A stretch of DNA of 64,000 nt. Source: Beijerinckia sp. 28-YEA-48. GTDB taxonomy: Bacteria; Pseudomonadota; Alphaproteobacteria; Rhizobiales; Beijerinckiaceae. The notes below the pieces were generated by a model, which was not told the DNA's origin, searched no databases, and saw nothing but the letters and a program-made list of their open reading frames with translations. The stretch is from contig NZ_FNSI01000001.1 of the NCBI RefSeq assembly GCF_900104955.1, positions 124,001-188,000 on the forward strand. The letters are read 5' to 3'. Shown here piece by piece: positions 9,244 through 18,247 of the stretch; position 1 is the stretch's first letter; each line of letters starts with the position of its first letter. Both the position numbers and the translations under genes were made by a program.

Positions 9244-10427
9244 CGACGGGGCGCTCCCTGCTGCGGTGCAGAGGTCGGCGCGGCCGTGCTTGCCGCCGAC
9301 GAATCGAGCATTTGGCCGAGCGGCAGAACCGGCACGACGCCGCCCTGACCCTGGCCAGCGCCCTGATCGAGAATGATCTTGTTGGCGCCTGCCAAAACAC
9401 GCTCCATGGTTTCAAGATACATGCGCTCGCGCGTCACATCGGGCGCAAGGCGATATTGGTCGTAGACCTGGGTGAAGCGCGAGGCCTGACCGCGTGCTTC
9501 GGCAACCGTCTGCTCGCGATAAGCTTCGGCTTCCTGAAGAATGCGGGCCGCGCCACCGCGTGCTTCCGGCACGACGCGATTGGCATAGGCTTCGGCTTCG
9601 TTGCGCAAGCGATCGAGGTCCTGTTGCGCGGCGGTGACGTCGCGGAAGGCCGCAATGACCTGCTCGGGCGGATCGACCGAGAGCAATTGCACCTGCAGAA
9701 TCTGCACACCGGCCTTGTAATCGTTCAGCACGCGCTGGGTCAGATCCTGAGCCGCCGGTTCGATCACTTTACGTTCGGCGGTGAGGATCTTCTGGATCTG
9801 CGTGCGGCCGACGATCTCGCGCATGGCGCTTTCGGAAACCGCCTTGATGGTCTCGCGCACCTCACGCACGTTGAAGGCATATTCTTCCGGCTTGGTCGGG
9901 TCGATCTGCCAGATGACGCGGAATTTCACGTCGGCGATGTTTTCATCGCCGGTGAGCATCAGGCTTTCTTCGGGCACATCGCTCTGGGTCTGATTATTCG
10001 GACGACGCGGGTCTTCGCGGGTGCGGAAGCCAATGTCGATGCTGTTACGGTCGGTGACGCGCAGCTTGATGACGTTGCCGATCGGCGCGGGCCAATTATA
10101 GCGCAGGCCGTTCTCGGTACGGTTGGTGAAGCGGCCGAAGACGGTTTCGATACCGGCCTCGTTCGGCTGCACCGTATAAATACCACTGGCGAGCCAGATG
10201 ACCGCGGCGGCCGCCACGACGAGCGCGATACCGGCGCCGCCCATGAAGCCACCCGGGACCACCTGTTTCAGCTTATCCTGGCTACGGCGCAGCAATTCCT
10301 CGAGGTCCGGTGTCGGACCGCCGCCGCCGGAGCCACCGCCCGACGGACCTTGTCCCCACGGACCGGGATTATTGTTCGGACGCCAGGGTCCACCCCCACC
10401 CCCGCCGCTTTGATTATTCCAGGGCAT
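9240..10427 (-). CDS. hflK: HflK, subunit of the FtsH-regulating membrane complex
   Basis: HflK partners with HflC. The N-terminus is a typical glycine/proline/asparagine-rich stretch (MPWNNQSGGGGGG). A single membrane helix (GGAGIALVVAAAAVIWLASGIY), the SPFH domain with VRDTI-like VREVRETIKAV, and a coiled coil follow. I take ATG 10427 because AAGGGAAG precedes it and the product then starts like known HflK proteins; an upstream ATG at 10481 would add 18 unlike residues. It follows folA by 99 bp on the same strand. Confidence 0.94.
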   Translation of the reverse strand: MPWNNQSGGGGGGPWRPNNNPGPWGQGPSGGGSGGGGPTPDLEELLRRSQDKLKQVVPGGFMGGAGIALVVAAAAVIWLASGIYTVQPNEAGIETVFGRFTNRTENGLRYNWPAPIGNVIKLRVTDRNSIDIGFRTREDPRRPNNQTQSDVPEESLMLTGDENIADVKFRVIWQIDPTKPEEYAFNVREVRETIKAVSESAMREIVGRTQIQKILTAERKVIEPAAQDLTQRVLNDYKAGVQILQVQLLSVDPPEQVIAAFRDVTAAQQDLDRLRNEAEAYANRVVPEARGGAARILQEAEAYREQTVAEARGQASRFTQVYDQYRLAPDVTRERMYLETMERVLAGANKIILDQGAGQGQGGVVPVLPLGQMLDSSAASTAAPTSAPQQGAPRR

Positions 10428-10526
10428 GAACTTCCCTTCGTTTCCCCAAACCGCCCAGCGCGGCAATTGCGCAAAGCCCAACGCAAATAAGCGCTATCGG
10501 GCTAGTTTTCAACGTATAAGCCGGAT

Positions 10527-11069
10527 TTACGATCGTTCGTAGGTGACGAAGGTAAATGGTGCCTGGTCGTTCGGGCCGAGTTCCAGCCCTCCGGGCCCAT
10601 GGGCGGTGCGTTGGACCAGACGCCAGGCGCCGGCGTCAACCTGGGGGAAGTACGTATCCCCCTCGGGGGCCAGATCGACTTCGGTAATTTCGAGCCGGGA
10701 GGCGAGCGGCATGGCCTGGGCGTAGATCTCGCCACCTCCGGCAATGATGATTTCGTTGGCGCCCATGGCCGCGGCGCGCTCGTGCGCGATCTCGAGGGCT
10801 GTTTCGAGGGTCGGGGCCGTCAGGACACCGGGCGCGGTAAAGGCGGGATTGCGGGTGATGACAATGGTTTCGCGGCCGGGCAGCGCTTTGCCGATCGACT
10901 CGAAGGTCTTGCGGCCCATGACCATCGGCTTGCCCCAGGTCAGCGCCTTATAGCGCTTGAGATCGGTCGACAGCCGCCAGAGCAAGCGGTTGTCGCCGCC
11001 GATGACGCGGTTGCTGGCAACCGCGGCGACGAGGACGATGGGAAGTGTACCAAGCTTGCCCGCGTTCAC
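10527..11069 (-). CDS. folA: Dihydrofolate reductase
   Basis: FolA reduces dihydrofolate with NADPH to regenerate tetrahydrofolate used up by thymidylate synthase. The motifs [18 protein letters not shown], the substrate-site [28 protein letters not shown] and [12 protein letters not shown] are all present. The ATG overlaps the thyA TGA by 3 bases, so the two are translationally coupled and functionally linked. The product is 180 residues long. Confidence 0.95.
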   Translation of the reverse strand: MNAGKLGTLPIVLVAAVASNRVIGGDNRLLWRLSTDLKRYKALTWGKPMVMGRKTFESIGKALPGRETIVITRNPAFTAPGVLTAPTLETALEIAHERAAAMGANEIIIAGGGEIYAQAMPLASRLEITEVDLAPEGDTYFPQVDAGAWRLVQRTAHGPGGLELGPNDQAPFTFVTYERS

Positions 11070-11860
11070 ACCGCCACCGGCGCCTTGATCAGCGGATGCG
11101 GATCGTAATTCTCGAAAGCAATATCGTCATAGTGGAAGTCGAACAGCGACTTCACGGCCGGATTGAGTTTCAGGCGCGGCAGCGGCCGGGGCTCGCGCGT
11201 CAATTGCAGGCGGGCCTGTTCGAAATGGTTGTTGTAGAGATGGGCGTCGCCGAAGGTGTGCACGAAATCGCCAACCTCAAGCCCGCTCACATGCGCGATC
11301 ATATGGGTGAGCAGGGCATAGCTGGCGATATTGAACGGCACGCCGAGGAACACATCCGCCGAGCGCTGATAGAGCTGGCAGGAGAGGCGGCCGTTGGCGA
11401 CATAGAACTGGAACAGGCAATGGCACGGCGCCAGTTTCATCGCCGGCAGGTCGGCGACGTTCCAGGCGGAAATGATCAGGCGGCGCGAATCCGGATTGCG
11501 CTTGATCTCGCTGAGCAGCGCCTTGAGCTGGTCGTGGGGCTGGCCGTCGGCGCCCGTCCAGGAGCGCCATTGATGGCCATAGACTGGGCCGAGGTCGCCG
11601 TTGGCGTCTGCCCACTCGTTCCAGATGCTGACGCCGTGGTCGTGGAGATAGCGGACATTGGTGTCGCCGGCGATGAACCAGAGCAGTTCATGGACGATGG
11701 ATTTGATATGGACGCGCTTGGTTGTGACCAGCGGAAATCCTTCGCTGAGATCGAAGCGCATCTGATGGCCAAACACCGAGCGGGTGCCAGTGCCGGTCCG
11801 GTCGGATTTGTCCGCTCCCGTTTCGAGGATGCGGCGCATGAGATCGAGATAAGGGCGCAT
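11066..11860 (-). CDS. thyA: Thymidylate synthase
   Basis: ThyA methylates dUMP to dTMP using methylene-tetrahydrofolate. With ATG 11860 the product is exactly 264 residues, the standard length, and the catalytic cysteine of [10 protein letters not shown] falls at residue 146, the same position as in E. coli. Further motifs include DRTGTGTRS, the [14 protein letters not shown] segment and [12 protein letters not shown]. An in-frame ATG 27 bases upstream would add 9 unlike residues. It is the first gene of the thyA-folA-hflK-hflC series. Confidence 0.96.
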   Translation of the reverse strand: MRPYLDLMRRILETGADKSDRTGTGTRSVFGHQMRFDLSEGFPLVTTKRVHIKSIVHELLWFIAGDTNVRYLHDHGVSIWNEWADANGDLGPVYGHQWRSWTGADGQPHDQLKALLSEIKRNPDSRRLIISAWNVADLPAMKLAPCHCLFQFYVANGRLSCQLYQRSADVFLGVPFNIASYALLTHMIAHVSGLEVGDFVHTFGDAHLYNNHFEQARLQLTREPRPLPRLKLNPAVKSLFDFHYDDIAFENYDPHPLIKAPVAV

Positions 11861-12145
11861 GGTGTCCAGGCAAATGGAATTCGGCAAATGGAATTTGCGT
11901 CAGTCTAGCGCGAGACAGGCATTTCGTCGCGGCCGATGGTTGGGCAGTTCACAAGGGTTTCGCCGCGACCAAGTGGCACGCCGCCCACTGTGGAAAATGT
12001 CAAAGACCGATGAAAACTTGGTCATTTCTGGCGATTGACAGCGCCTAGATAGCCGTTTCAACTGCCCTTGTATTCGTCGGGACGAATTGAGGACGGCTGG
12101 TCATCGAGGGGGTGACGGGCTGTTCATCGTCGACGGGAGGGGACT
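11861..12145. other. Divergent intergenic region between thyA and the liv-type operon
   Basis: This 285-bp gap separates two outward-facing gene sets and should hold both promoters. I see no repeat copy, RNA gene or clear regulator site in it. GGAGGGGACT just before 12146 is the ribosome site of the first binding-protein gene. Confidence 0.5.
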
Positions 12146-13327
12146 ATGAAACGCACTTTGATCGCGTCCGCGGTGGCGGCGCTCGTATCGCTGTCGTCGG
12201 CTGCCTATGCCGATGTCGTCAAATTCGGCATCATCGCACCGTTTTCCGGGCCGTTCGCGGTCTGGGGCACGCAATTCAAGGATGCCGTCGATGCTTTTCA
12301 GAAATTGAATGGCAAGAGCGTCAACGGCCACGAAATCCAAGTGATCTGGCGCGACGAAGGCGCCGGCGATGCCTCGAAGTCGCGGCAGTTCGCGGAAGAA
12401 CTGGTCCTGCGTGAAAAGGTCAATGTCCTCGGCGGGTTCGCGCTGACGCCGGACGCCTTGGCGGTCGCCGAAGTGATCTCCGAATCAAAGACGCCGACGA
12501 TCATCCTCAATGCCGCGACCTCGATCGTCACGCGTAAATCGCCTTATTTCATCCGCGTCAGCATGACGGTGGCGCAATATATCTCGCCGCTCGGTGGCTG
12601 GGCGACGCAGAACGGCATCAAGTCCGCCTATGTGATGGTCAGCGACTATGCGCCGGGCCATGATGCGGAAGGCGAGTTCATCAGCGGTTTCGAGAAGGGC
12701 GGCGGCAAGATCGTCGGCAAGGACCGTATCCCGCTGAATGTCACCGATTATGCGCCCTATATGGAACGCGCCTTGCAATCGAAGGCCGATGGGCTGTTCA
12801 TCTTTTCGCCCGCCGGCGCGCCGTCGGTGGCCATGGTGCGTGAGTTCGAGCGTCGTGGTCTGAAGACGGCCGGGATGAAACTGATGGGCTCGGGCGAGAT
12901 GCAGGAAATCTTCCTGCCGTCGTTCGGCGATTCAATCATAGGCGCGATTTCCTCGACCCACTATACCGAGTCGAACCAGCGGCCGGAGAACGTCGCCTTC
13001 CGGAAGGTGTTGAACGAAGTGACCGGCAAGGACACCGTTCCCGACATGGCCTCCATCGCCGCCTGGGACGCCATGGGGCTCGTCTATTCCACGGTGAAAT
13101 CGCTTGGTCCGAAATTCACGGGCGATCAGGCGATCGACTTCATGAAGAACCAGACGATCAACAGCCCGCGTGGTCCGGTCAAGTTCGATCCGAAGGAACG
13201 CGACATCATCCAGAATGTCTATGTCCGCGAGGTCAAGAAAGTCGACGGCAAGTTGATCAATGTCGACATTTCGACGACCGAGGGCGTTCGCGATCCGTGG
13301 AAGGACAACAATCCGAACGCCAAATAG
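12146..13327 (+). CDS. Branched-chain-amino-acid-type ABC transporter binding protein, paralog 1
   Basis: This 393-residue periplasmic binding protein (peripla_BP_6 type, LivJ-like) has a signal peptide ending at AYA-D. It starts the mature fold with VVKFGIIAPFSGPFAVWG. It delivers ligand to the LivHMGF-type transporter encoded downstream. The next gene is a close tandem paralog: long blocks such as GSGEMQEIFLPSFGDS and DPKERDIIQNVYVREVKK are identical or nearly so. Ligands of this family include amino acids, amides and aromatic compounds, so the true substrate is unknown. Confidence 0.92.
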   Translation: MKRTLIASAVAALVSLSSAAYADVVKFGIIAPFSGPFAVWGTQFKDAVDAFQKLNGKSVNGHEIQVIWRDEGAGDASKSRQFAEELVLREKVNVLGGFALTPDALAVAEVISESKTPTIILNAATSIVTRKSPYFIRVSMTVAQYISPLGGWATQNGIKSAYVMVSDYAPGHDAEGEFISGFEKGGGKIVGKDRIPLNVTDYAPYMERALQSKADGLFIFSPAGAPSVAMVREFERRGLKTAGMKLMGSGEMQEIFLPSFGDSIIGAISSTHYTESNQRPENVAFRKVLNEVTGKDTVPDMASIAAWDAMGLVYSTVKSLGPKFTGDQAIDFMKNQTINSPRGPVKFDPKERDIIQNVYVREVKKVDGKLINVDISTTEGVRDPWKDNNPNAK

Positions 13328-13332
13328 CCCCA

Positions 13333-13383
13333 GCAAGAGCGTTGGCAAATGATCCTGCCTGATCGTTTGCCTCATCGTCTTGC
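13333..13383 (+). other. Long hairpin between the two binding-protein genes
   Basis: GGCAAATGATC at 13344-13354 pairs with GATCGTTTGCC at 13361-13371 (one G-U pair). The flanking GCAAGA at 13333-13338 pairs with TCTTGC at 13378-13383. There is no U tract. Such hairpins after a binding-protein gene commonly protect the upstream message and lower downstream expression. Confidence 0.5.
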
Positions 13384-13420
13384 TGCATGGCCTGGTGAAG
13401 TCTTGCTGGAGAGGAAGAAG

Positions 13421-14602
13421 ATGAAACGTGCCTTGGTCGCGACGGTTGTCGCGGCGATGATGTTTGGTGTGTCGTCAGCCCATGCCGACGTGATCAAGTT
13501 CGGCATCATCGCGCCGTTTTCCGGGCCGTTCGCGGTTCTGGGCAAACAGGCGAAGGAAGCGGTCGAGGCTTTTCAGAAACTCAACGGCAAGACGGTCAAC
13601 GGCCATGAAATCCAGGTGATCTGGCGTGACGAGGGCGCGGGTGACGCGGCCAAGTCACGGCAGTTCGCCGAGGAGCTGATCCTGCGCGAGAAGGTCAATG
13701 TGCTCGGTGGTTTCGCGCTGACGCCGGATGCCATCGCGGTGGCCGAATTGATCACCGAGGCGCAGACGCCGACCGTCATTCTCAACGCGGCGACGTCGAT
13801 CATCACGCGTAAATCACCTTATTTTATCCGCGTCAGCATGACGGCGGCGCAATATATCTCGCCGCTCGGTGGATGGGCGACGAAGAACGGGGTCAAGACC
13901 GCCTATACGATGGTCAGCGATTATGGCCCGGGTCTCGATATGGAAGGTGAATTCACGTCCAGCTTCGAAAAGGGCGGCGGCAAGATCGCCGGCAAAGATC
14001 GGGTGCCGCTCAACGTCACCGATTTCGCGCCCTATATGGAGCGCGCTTTGCAATCGAAGGCCGATGCGCTGTTCATCTTCGCGCCGGGCGGCGCGCCTTC
14101 GGTGGCGATGGTGCGTGAGTTCGAGCGTCGTGGTCTGAAACAAGCGGGCATGAAGCTGCTCGGCTCGGGCGAGATGCAGGAAATCTTCCTGCCGTCCTTC
14201 GGCGATTCCGTGCTCGGGGCGATCTCGTCCAATCATTATACCGAATCGAACCAGCGGCCGGAGAACATCGCTTTCCGCAAAGCGCTCAACGATTCCACCG
14301 GACGTGAGGCGGTTCCCGATATCGTCGCCGTGGCCTCGTGGGATGGCATGCAGCTCGTCTACGAGACGGTGAAAGCTCTTGGGCCGAAATTCAGCGGCGA
14401 CCAGGCGATCGATTTTATGAAGAAGCAGACGATCAAAAGTCCACGCGGTCCGATTTCCTTCGATCCGAAGGAGCGCGACATCATTCAGAATGTCTATGTC
14501 CGCGAAGTCAAAAAGGTCGACGGTAAGGTCATCAATGTCGATATCGCCACGTTCGAAAATGTTCGCGATCCGTGGAAGGACAATAATCCGAACGCCAAAT
14601 AG
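13421..14602 (+). CDS. Branched-chain-amino-acid-type ABC transporter binding protein, paralog 2
   Basis: The protein is 393 residues with a signal peptide ending at AHA-D and a mature start VIKFGIIAPFSGPFAVLG. ATG 13421 follows GGAGAGGAAGAAG; an upstream ATG at 13349 would place 24 non-signal residues before the export signal and lies in the hairpin region. It is so close to the preceding gene in sequence and length that the pair must come from a tandem duplication. Differences are scattered (for example WGTQFKDAVDA against LGKQAKEAVEA), so the two may bind related but different ligands. Confidence 0.92.
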   Translation: MKRALVATVVAAMMFGVSSAHADVIKFGIIAPFSGPFAVLGKQAKEAVEAFQKLNGKTVNGHEIQVIWRDEGAGDAAKSRQFAEELILREKVNVLGGFALTPDAIAVAELITEAQTPTVILNAATSIITRKSPYFIRVSMTAAQYISPLGGWATKNGVKTAYTMVSDYGPGLDMEGEFTSSFEKGGGKIAGKDRVPLNVTDFAPYMERALQSKADALFIFAPGGAPSVAMVREFERRGLKQAGMKLLGSGEMQEIFLPSFGDSVLGAISSNHYTESNQRPENIAFRKALNDSTGREAVPDIVAVASWDGMQLVYETVKALGPKFSGDQAIDFMKKQTIKSPRGPISFDPKERDIIQNVYVREVKKVDGKVINVDIATFENVRDPWKDNNPNAK

Positions 14603-14701
14603 CGCGTCCATCAGGGGCGCGCCCAGCGGCGATCGCAAGAGTCTTTATCGCATGAGCCTTAGTCGCGTGAGCCTTTATCCGATGCCAGCAGGGGAGTTCC
14701 A

Positions 14702-15571
14702 GTGACGCAGTTCTTGACGATCCTGTTGGACGGGATGTCCTACGGGATGGTGCTCTTCATCATCTCGGTTGGATTGACCGTGACGATGGGACTGATGCGG
14801 GTGGTCAATCTTGCCCATGGCGCTTTCGCCATGATTGGCGGCTATATTGCCGCTGTCCTGGTTCTCAAACTGGGCGTCCCGTTTCTCCTCGCGTCGCTGC
14901 TCGCTGCTGTCGCCGCAGGTCTTCTCGGCGGCGTCGCGGAATTGACGGTCTACCGTCCGCTCTATCGCAAGGGCGAGCTGCCGCAGGTGTTGCTCACCAT
15001 CGGCCTGTGCTTCGTGGCGATTGCCGCGCTAACCTTCTTCGTGGGGCCGACGCCGCTGCCGGCCATCGTGCCAGCCTGGCTCGACCAGATGGTCGATATC
15101 GGCTTTCGCCTCTATCCCGCCTACCGCTTGTTCCTGATCGCGGTGGGCGCCGTGCTGGCTTTCATCGTCTGGCTGATCATCGAGCGCTCGCTGTTTGGCG
15201 CACGTTTGCGCGCGGCGGTGGATGATCCGCAGATGGCGCGGGCGGTGGGCATGGATGTCAATCGCATGTTCACCGTCACGTTCGTTGGCGGCTGCGCCCT
15301 GGCAGGCTTCGGCGGCGCGATCGGTGCGGGCGTGCTGCCACTCGAGCCGTTCTATGCGCTGCGCTATCTGGTCTATTTCCTGATCGTCGTGGCTGTTGGC
15401 GGCATGGGCAGCTTTCGCGGTTCGCTGCTGGCGGCGCTTTCGATCGGCATCATCGACACGGCCGGCCGCTATATCGTGCCGCAGTTTGGCGGCTTCCTGC
15501 TCTATCTCCTGGTGTTCGGTCTGTTGTTGTGGCGGCCGAACGGTCTCTTGCCGCCGAAGTCAGTCGCATGA
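14702..15571 (+). CDS. livH: Branched-chain-amino-acid-type ABC transporter permease (LivH-like)
   Basis: The product is a 289-residue polytopic inner-membrane permease of the LivH group, with the family start ILLDGMSYGMVLFIISVGLT and the conserved NLAHGAFAMIGGY segment. RAAVDDPQMARAVGMDVNR is the cytoplasmic coupling loop that contacts the ATPases. It follows the second binding protein by about 100 bp and overlaps livM by 4 bases (ATGA). The start at 14702 is preceded by GGGGAGTTCCA (GTG). Confidence 0.92.
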   Translation: MTQFLTILLDGMSYGMVLFIISVGLTVTMGLMRVVNLAHGAFAMIGGYIAAVLVLKLGVPFLLASLLAAVAAGLLGGVAELTVYRPLYRKGELPQVLLTIGLCFVAIAALTFFVGPTPLPAIVPAWLDQMVDIGFRLYPAYRLFLIAVGAVLAFIVWLIIERSLFGARLRAAVDDPQMARAVGMDVNRMFTVTFVGGCALAGFGGAIGAGVLPLEPFYALRYLVYFLIVVAVGGMGSFRGSLLAALSIGIIDTAGRYIVPQFGGFLLYLLVFGLLLWRPNGLLPPKSVA

Positions 15572-16578
15572 CCCAACTCACGCAAGCTCCCGCCACCACC
15601 GCTCCGGCGCACACGTTCAAGCCCAGCATGCTCTGGCATGCTTTGCCCTGGGCGTTCGCCATCGGCATTTATTTCATCGCCGACGGCTATCATGGCCTCG
15701 GCACCAATATCATGATTTGGATCCTGTTCGCCGTGTCGCTCGACCTGGCGCTGGGCTATGGCGGCATCATCACGCTGGGCCACGCGGCTTTCTTCGGCGC
15801 GGGGGCTTATTGCGCCGGTGTTTTCGCCATTCACGTCAACCCCGATCCGATCCTTGGTCTGTTGGTGGCGACGGTCTTCGCCGGGCTGATCGGCTTTATC
15901 ACTGGCATGCTGATCCTGCATACGCGCGGCGAGACGCTGCTGATGCTGACCTTGGCTATCGCCGCGATCTTCTACGAGGCGGCCAATCACGCACGCTGGC
16001 TGACAGGCGGCGACGATGGCCTGTCGGGCATTCGCGTCGCGCCCGTGCTCGGGTTGTTTCGTTTCGATCTCTGGGGCAAGACGGCCTATCTATATACGCT
16101 CTCGGTGTTGTTCGTCTGGTTCATCGTCGCTTTCGTGGTGGTGCGCTCGCCTTTCGGCCGTTCGCTCGATGGCATCCGCCAGAACACCAAGCGCATGCGG
16201 GCGATCGGCACGCCGGTGTGGTGGCGGCTTGTCGCCATGTATGCCTTGTCGGCGGCCATGGCTGGCAGTGCCGGCGCGCTGATGGCGCAGACGACACGCA
16301 TTGTTGGCCTATCGTCGCTGGAACTGCTGACATCGGGCGTCGTCGCGGTGATGCTGGTGCTGGGCGGCGAGCGGCGGCTCTATGGCGCCTTCATCGGCGC
16401 GACGATCTATGTGCTCGTGCAGGATCTCGCCGGCGCCATCAGCCCGTTCATCTGGATGTTCGTCATCGGTCTGCTGCTGATCGTGATCGTCCTGTTCTTC
16501 GAAGGCGGATTGATGGGCATCATCGATGACATTGTCGGCAAGTTGAAAGGCCGCGAGCGCAAGGATCAGCGCCCGTGA
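15568..16578 (+). CDS. livM: Branched-chain-amino-acid-type ABC transporter permease (LivM-like)
   Basis: This 336-residue permease partners with LivH. It shows the family segments LDLALGYGGIITLGHAAFFGAGAY and the coupling loop LDGIRQNTKRMRAIGTP. I start it at ATG 15568, which overlaps the livH stop (ATGA); a further upstream ATG at 15529 would overlap livH by more than 40 bases. The C-terminal tail is basic and cytosolic. Confidence 0.92.
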   Translation: MTQLTQAPATTAPAHTFKPSMLWHALPWAFAIGIYFIADGYHGLGTNIMIWILFAVSLDLALGYGGIITLGHAAFFGAGAYCAGVFAIHVNPDPILGLLVATVFAGLIGFITGMLILHTRGETLLMLTLAIAAIFYEAANHARWLTGGDDGLSGIRVAPVLGLFRFDLWGKTAYLYTLSVLFVWFIVAFVVVRSPFGRSLDGIRQNTKRMRAIGTPVWWRLVAMYALSAAMAGSAGALMAQTTRIVGLSSLELLTSGVVAVMLVLGGERRLYGAFIGATIYVLVQDLAGAISPFIWMFVIGLLLIVIVLFFEGGLMGIIDDIVGKLKGRERKDQRP

Positions 16579-17333
16579 GCGAAGCCGATCCCATCCTCAA
16601 AGTGCGCGGCCTGTGCAAGAATTTCGGCGCGTTGGCGGTGACCCAGCACGTCGATCTCGATCTGGCGCGCGGCGCGCGCATCGGCCTCATCGGGCCGAAT
16701 GGCGCCGGCAAGACCACATTGGTCAATCTGCTCACCGGCATGCTGTCGAACGATGCCGGCACGATCGTCGTCGATGGCCAGAACCTCGAACAGGCTAAGC
16801 CTGAAACACGGGTGCGCCACGGTCTGGTGCGCACGCATCAGATCAATACTCTGCTGATGGAGACGAATGCGCGCGACAATGTCGCCATCGCCGTCGCCGA
16901 ACGCGAGAAATATGCCTGGCGCATGCTGCGCTACGGATCGCAGTGGCGAACCTGTCTGGCTGAAGCGCAGCACTATCTTGAGGAAATGGGCATCGGTCAT
17001 GTGGGCGATCGTCGCGTGTCGGAAATGCCCTATGGCGAGCAGCGTCTGCTCGAGATCGCCATCGGCCTGTCGCTGAAGCCGCGCATTCTGCTGCTTGACG
17101 AACCGGCCGCCGGCATTCCTTCCACCGAAGCGCATGTCATCCACGATGCGCTTGAACGTTTGCCGCGCGACATCGCGATCCTGCTCATCGAACATGACAT
17201 GGATCTGGTGTTCAAATTCGCCAAAGAGATCGTCGTGCTGGTGATGGGGCGGGTGTTGACCCGGGACGTGCCCGCCAATATTTCCGCTAATGCCGAAGTG
17301 CGTTCGGTCTATCTGGGACGGAGCGCGGTATGA
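16575..17333 (+). CDS. livG: Branched-chain-amino-acid-type ABC transporter ATPase (LivG-like)
   Basis: The cytosolic ATPase of 252 residues has Walker A GPNGAGKTTL, a degenerate ABC signature region (MPYGEQRLLEIAIGLS, where LSGGQ is replaced by MPYGEQ as is common in LivG) and Walker B ILLLDEPAAG. The switch histidine is in LLIEHDMDLVF. The start is GTG 16575, overlapping the livM stop by 4 bases. Confidence 0.92.
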   Translation: MSEADPILKVRGLCKNFGALAVTQHVDLDLARGARIGLIGPNGAGKTTLVNLLTGMLSNDAGTIVVDGQNLEQAKPETRVRHGLVRTHQINTLLMETNARDNVAIAVAEREKYAWRMLRYGSQWRTCLAEAQHYLEEMGIGHVGDRRVSEMPYGEQRLLEIAIGLSLKPRILLLDEPAAGIPSTEAHVIHDALERLPRDIAILLIEHDMDLVFKFAKEIVVLVMGRVLTRDVPANISANAEVRSVYLGRSAV

Positions 17334-18034
17334 GCATCGGTATCTCAGCGCAAAATCTGGTGGCGGGCTACGGGCCGACGATCGTGCTTGATGGCCTGTC
17401 TGTTGATGCGCCAGCCGGGACGACACTGGCGGTGCTGGGGCGCAACGGCGTCGGCAAGACGACCTTGCTCTGCACCTTGATGGGGCTGACCAATCGCACC
17501 CAGGGCGCGATCCAACTTGGCAAGCGCGATATCACCGCGCTGCCGACCCATCAGCGGGTGCATGCCGGCCTCTGTTATGTGCCGCAGGAACGACGCATTT
17601 TTCCTTCGCTCACGGTGGCGGAAAATCTCGCCGTCTCGGTCATTCCGGGCGGCTGGACGCCGGAGGCGGTGTTCGATCTTTTTCCCAGCCTTGCCGCGCG
17701 CCGCAACAATGCCGGCAATCAGCTTTCAGGCGGCGAACAGCAAATGCTGGCGGTCGGCCGGGCCCTGGTTGGCAAGCCGGACGTGCTGCTGCTCGACGAG
17801 CCGATGGAGGGACTGGCGCCGATCATCGTCGAGACGCTGTTTGAGGCGCTCGGCCGCATCCGCAAGGAAAGTGGCATGACCATGCTTCTGGTTGAGCAAA
17901 AGATTGATCTCGCCATGGATTTTGCTCAGGACGCCATCGTGCTTGATCGCGGCAAAGTGGTCTGGACCGGCACAACTGCCGCGCTCAAGGCTGATGAAGA
18001 GGCGCAGCACAACTACCTCAGCGTCGGCGTTTGA
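17330..18034 (+). CDS. livF: Branched-chain-amino-acid-type ABC transporter ATPase (LivF-like)
   Basis: This second ATPase has 234 residues, with Walker A GRNGVGKTTL, signature LSGGEQQMLAVGRAL, Walker B VLLLDEPMEGLAP and the switch region LLVEQKIDLA typical of LivF. It overlaps livG by 4 bases and ends the five-component importer operon. Confidence 0.92.
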   Translation: MSIGISAQNLVAGYGPTIVLDGLSVDAPAGTTLAVLGRNGVGKTTLLCTLMGLTNRTQGAIQLGKRDITALPTHQRVHAGLCYVPQERRIFPSLTVAENLAVSVIPGGWTPEAVFDLFPSLAARRNNAGNQLSGGEQQMLAVGRALVGKPDVLLLDEPMEGLAPIIVETLFEALGRIRKESGMTMLLVEQKIDLAMDFAQDAIVLDRGKVVWTGTTAALKADEEAQHNYLSVGV

Positions 18035-18160
18035 GCGGACGGCGATAATTGACGTCATGATCACGTGAAATTGAAGCTTTAACCGGCCGATGTCGCGCAC
18101 TACATTCCGGTGCCGCACACTACATTAGGGTGTCCGCCGTATGCGGCGCCCCGGCGTCTG

Positions 18161-18231
18161 AGGCAAATCGCGTTTCGATAGAACACGATTTGCCGAGGAT
18201 TTCTATTTGACGCGTCTGCGAGACGCTATGG
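18161..18231 (+). repeat. Dispersed repeat, copy C (forward, hairpin 2 lost)
   Basis: Hairpin 1 (GGCAAATCGCGTTTCGATAG and its return arm) is followed by the spacer ending TTGACGCGTCT and the terminal GCGAGACGCTATG, but the second hairpin is missing. The rest of the livF-rhodanese gap holds two close copies of CACTACATT near 18097-18127 and nothing else I can name. Confidence 0.75.
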
Positions 18232-18247
18232 CCGGCATTGGAGTTCC

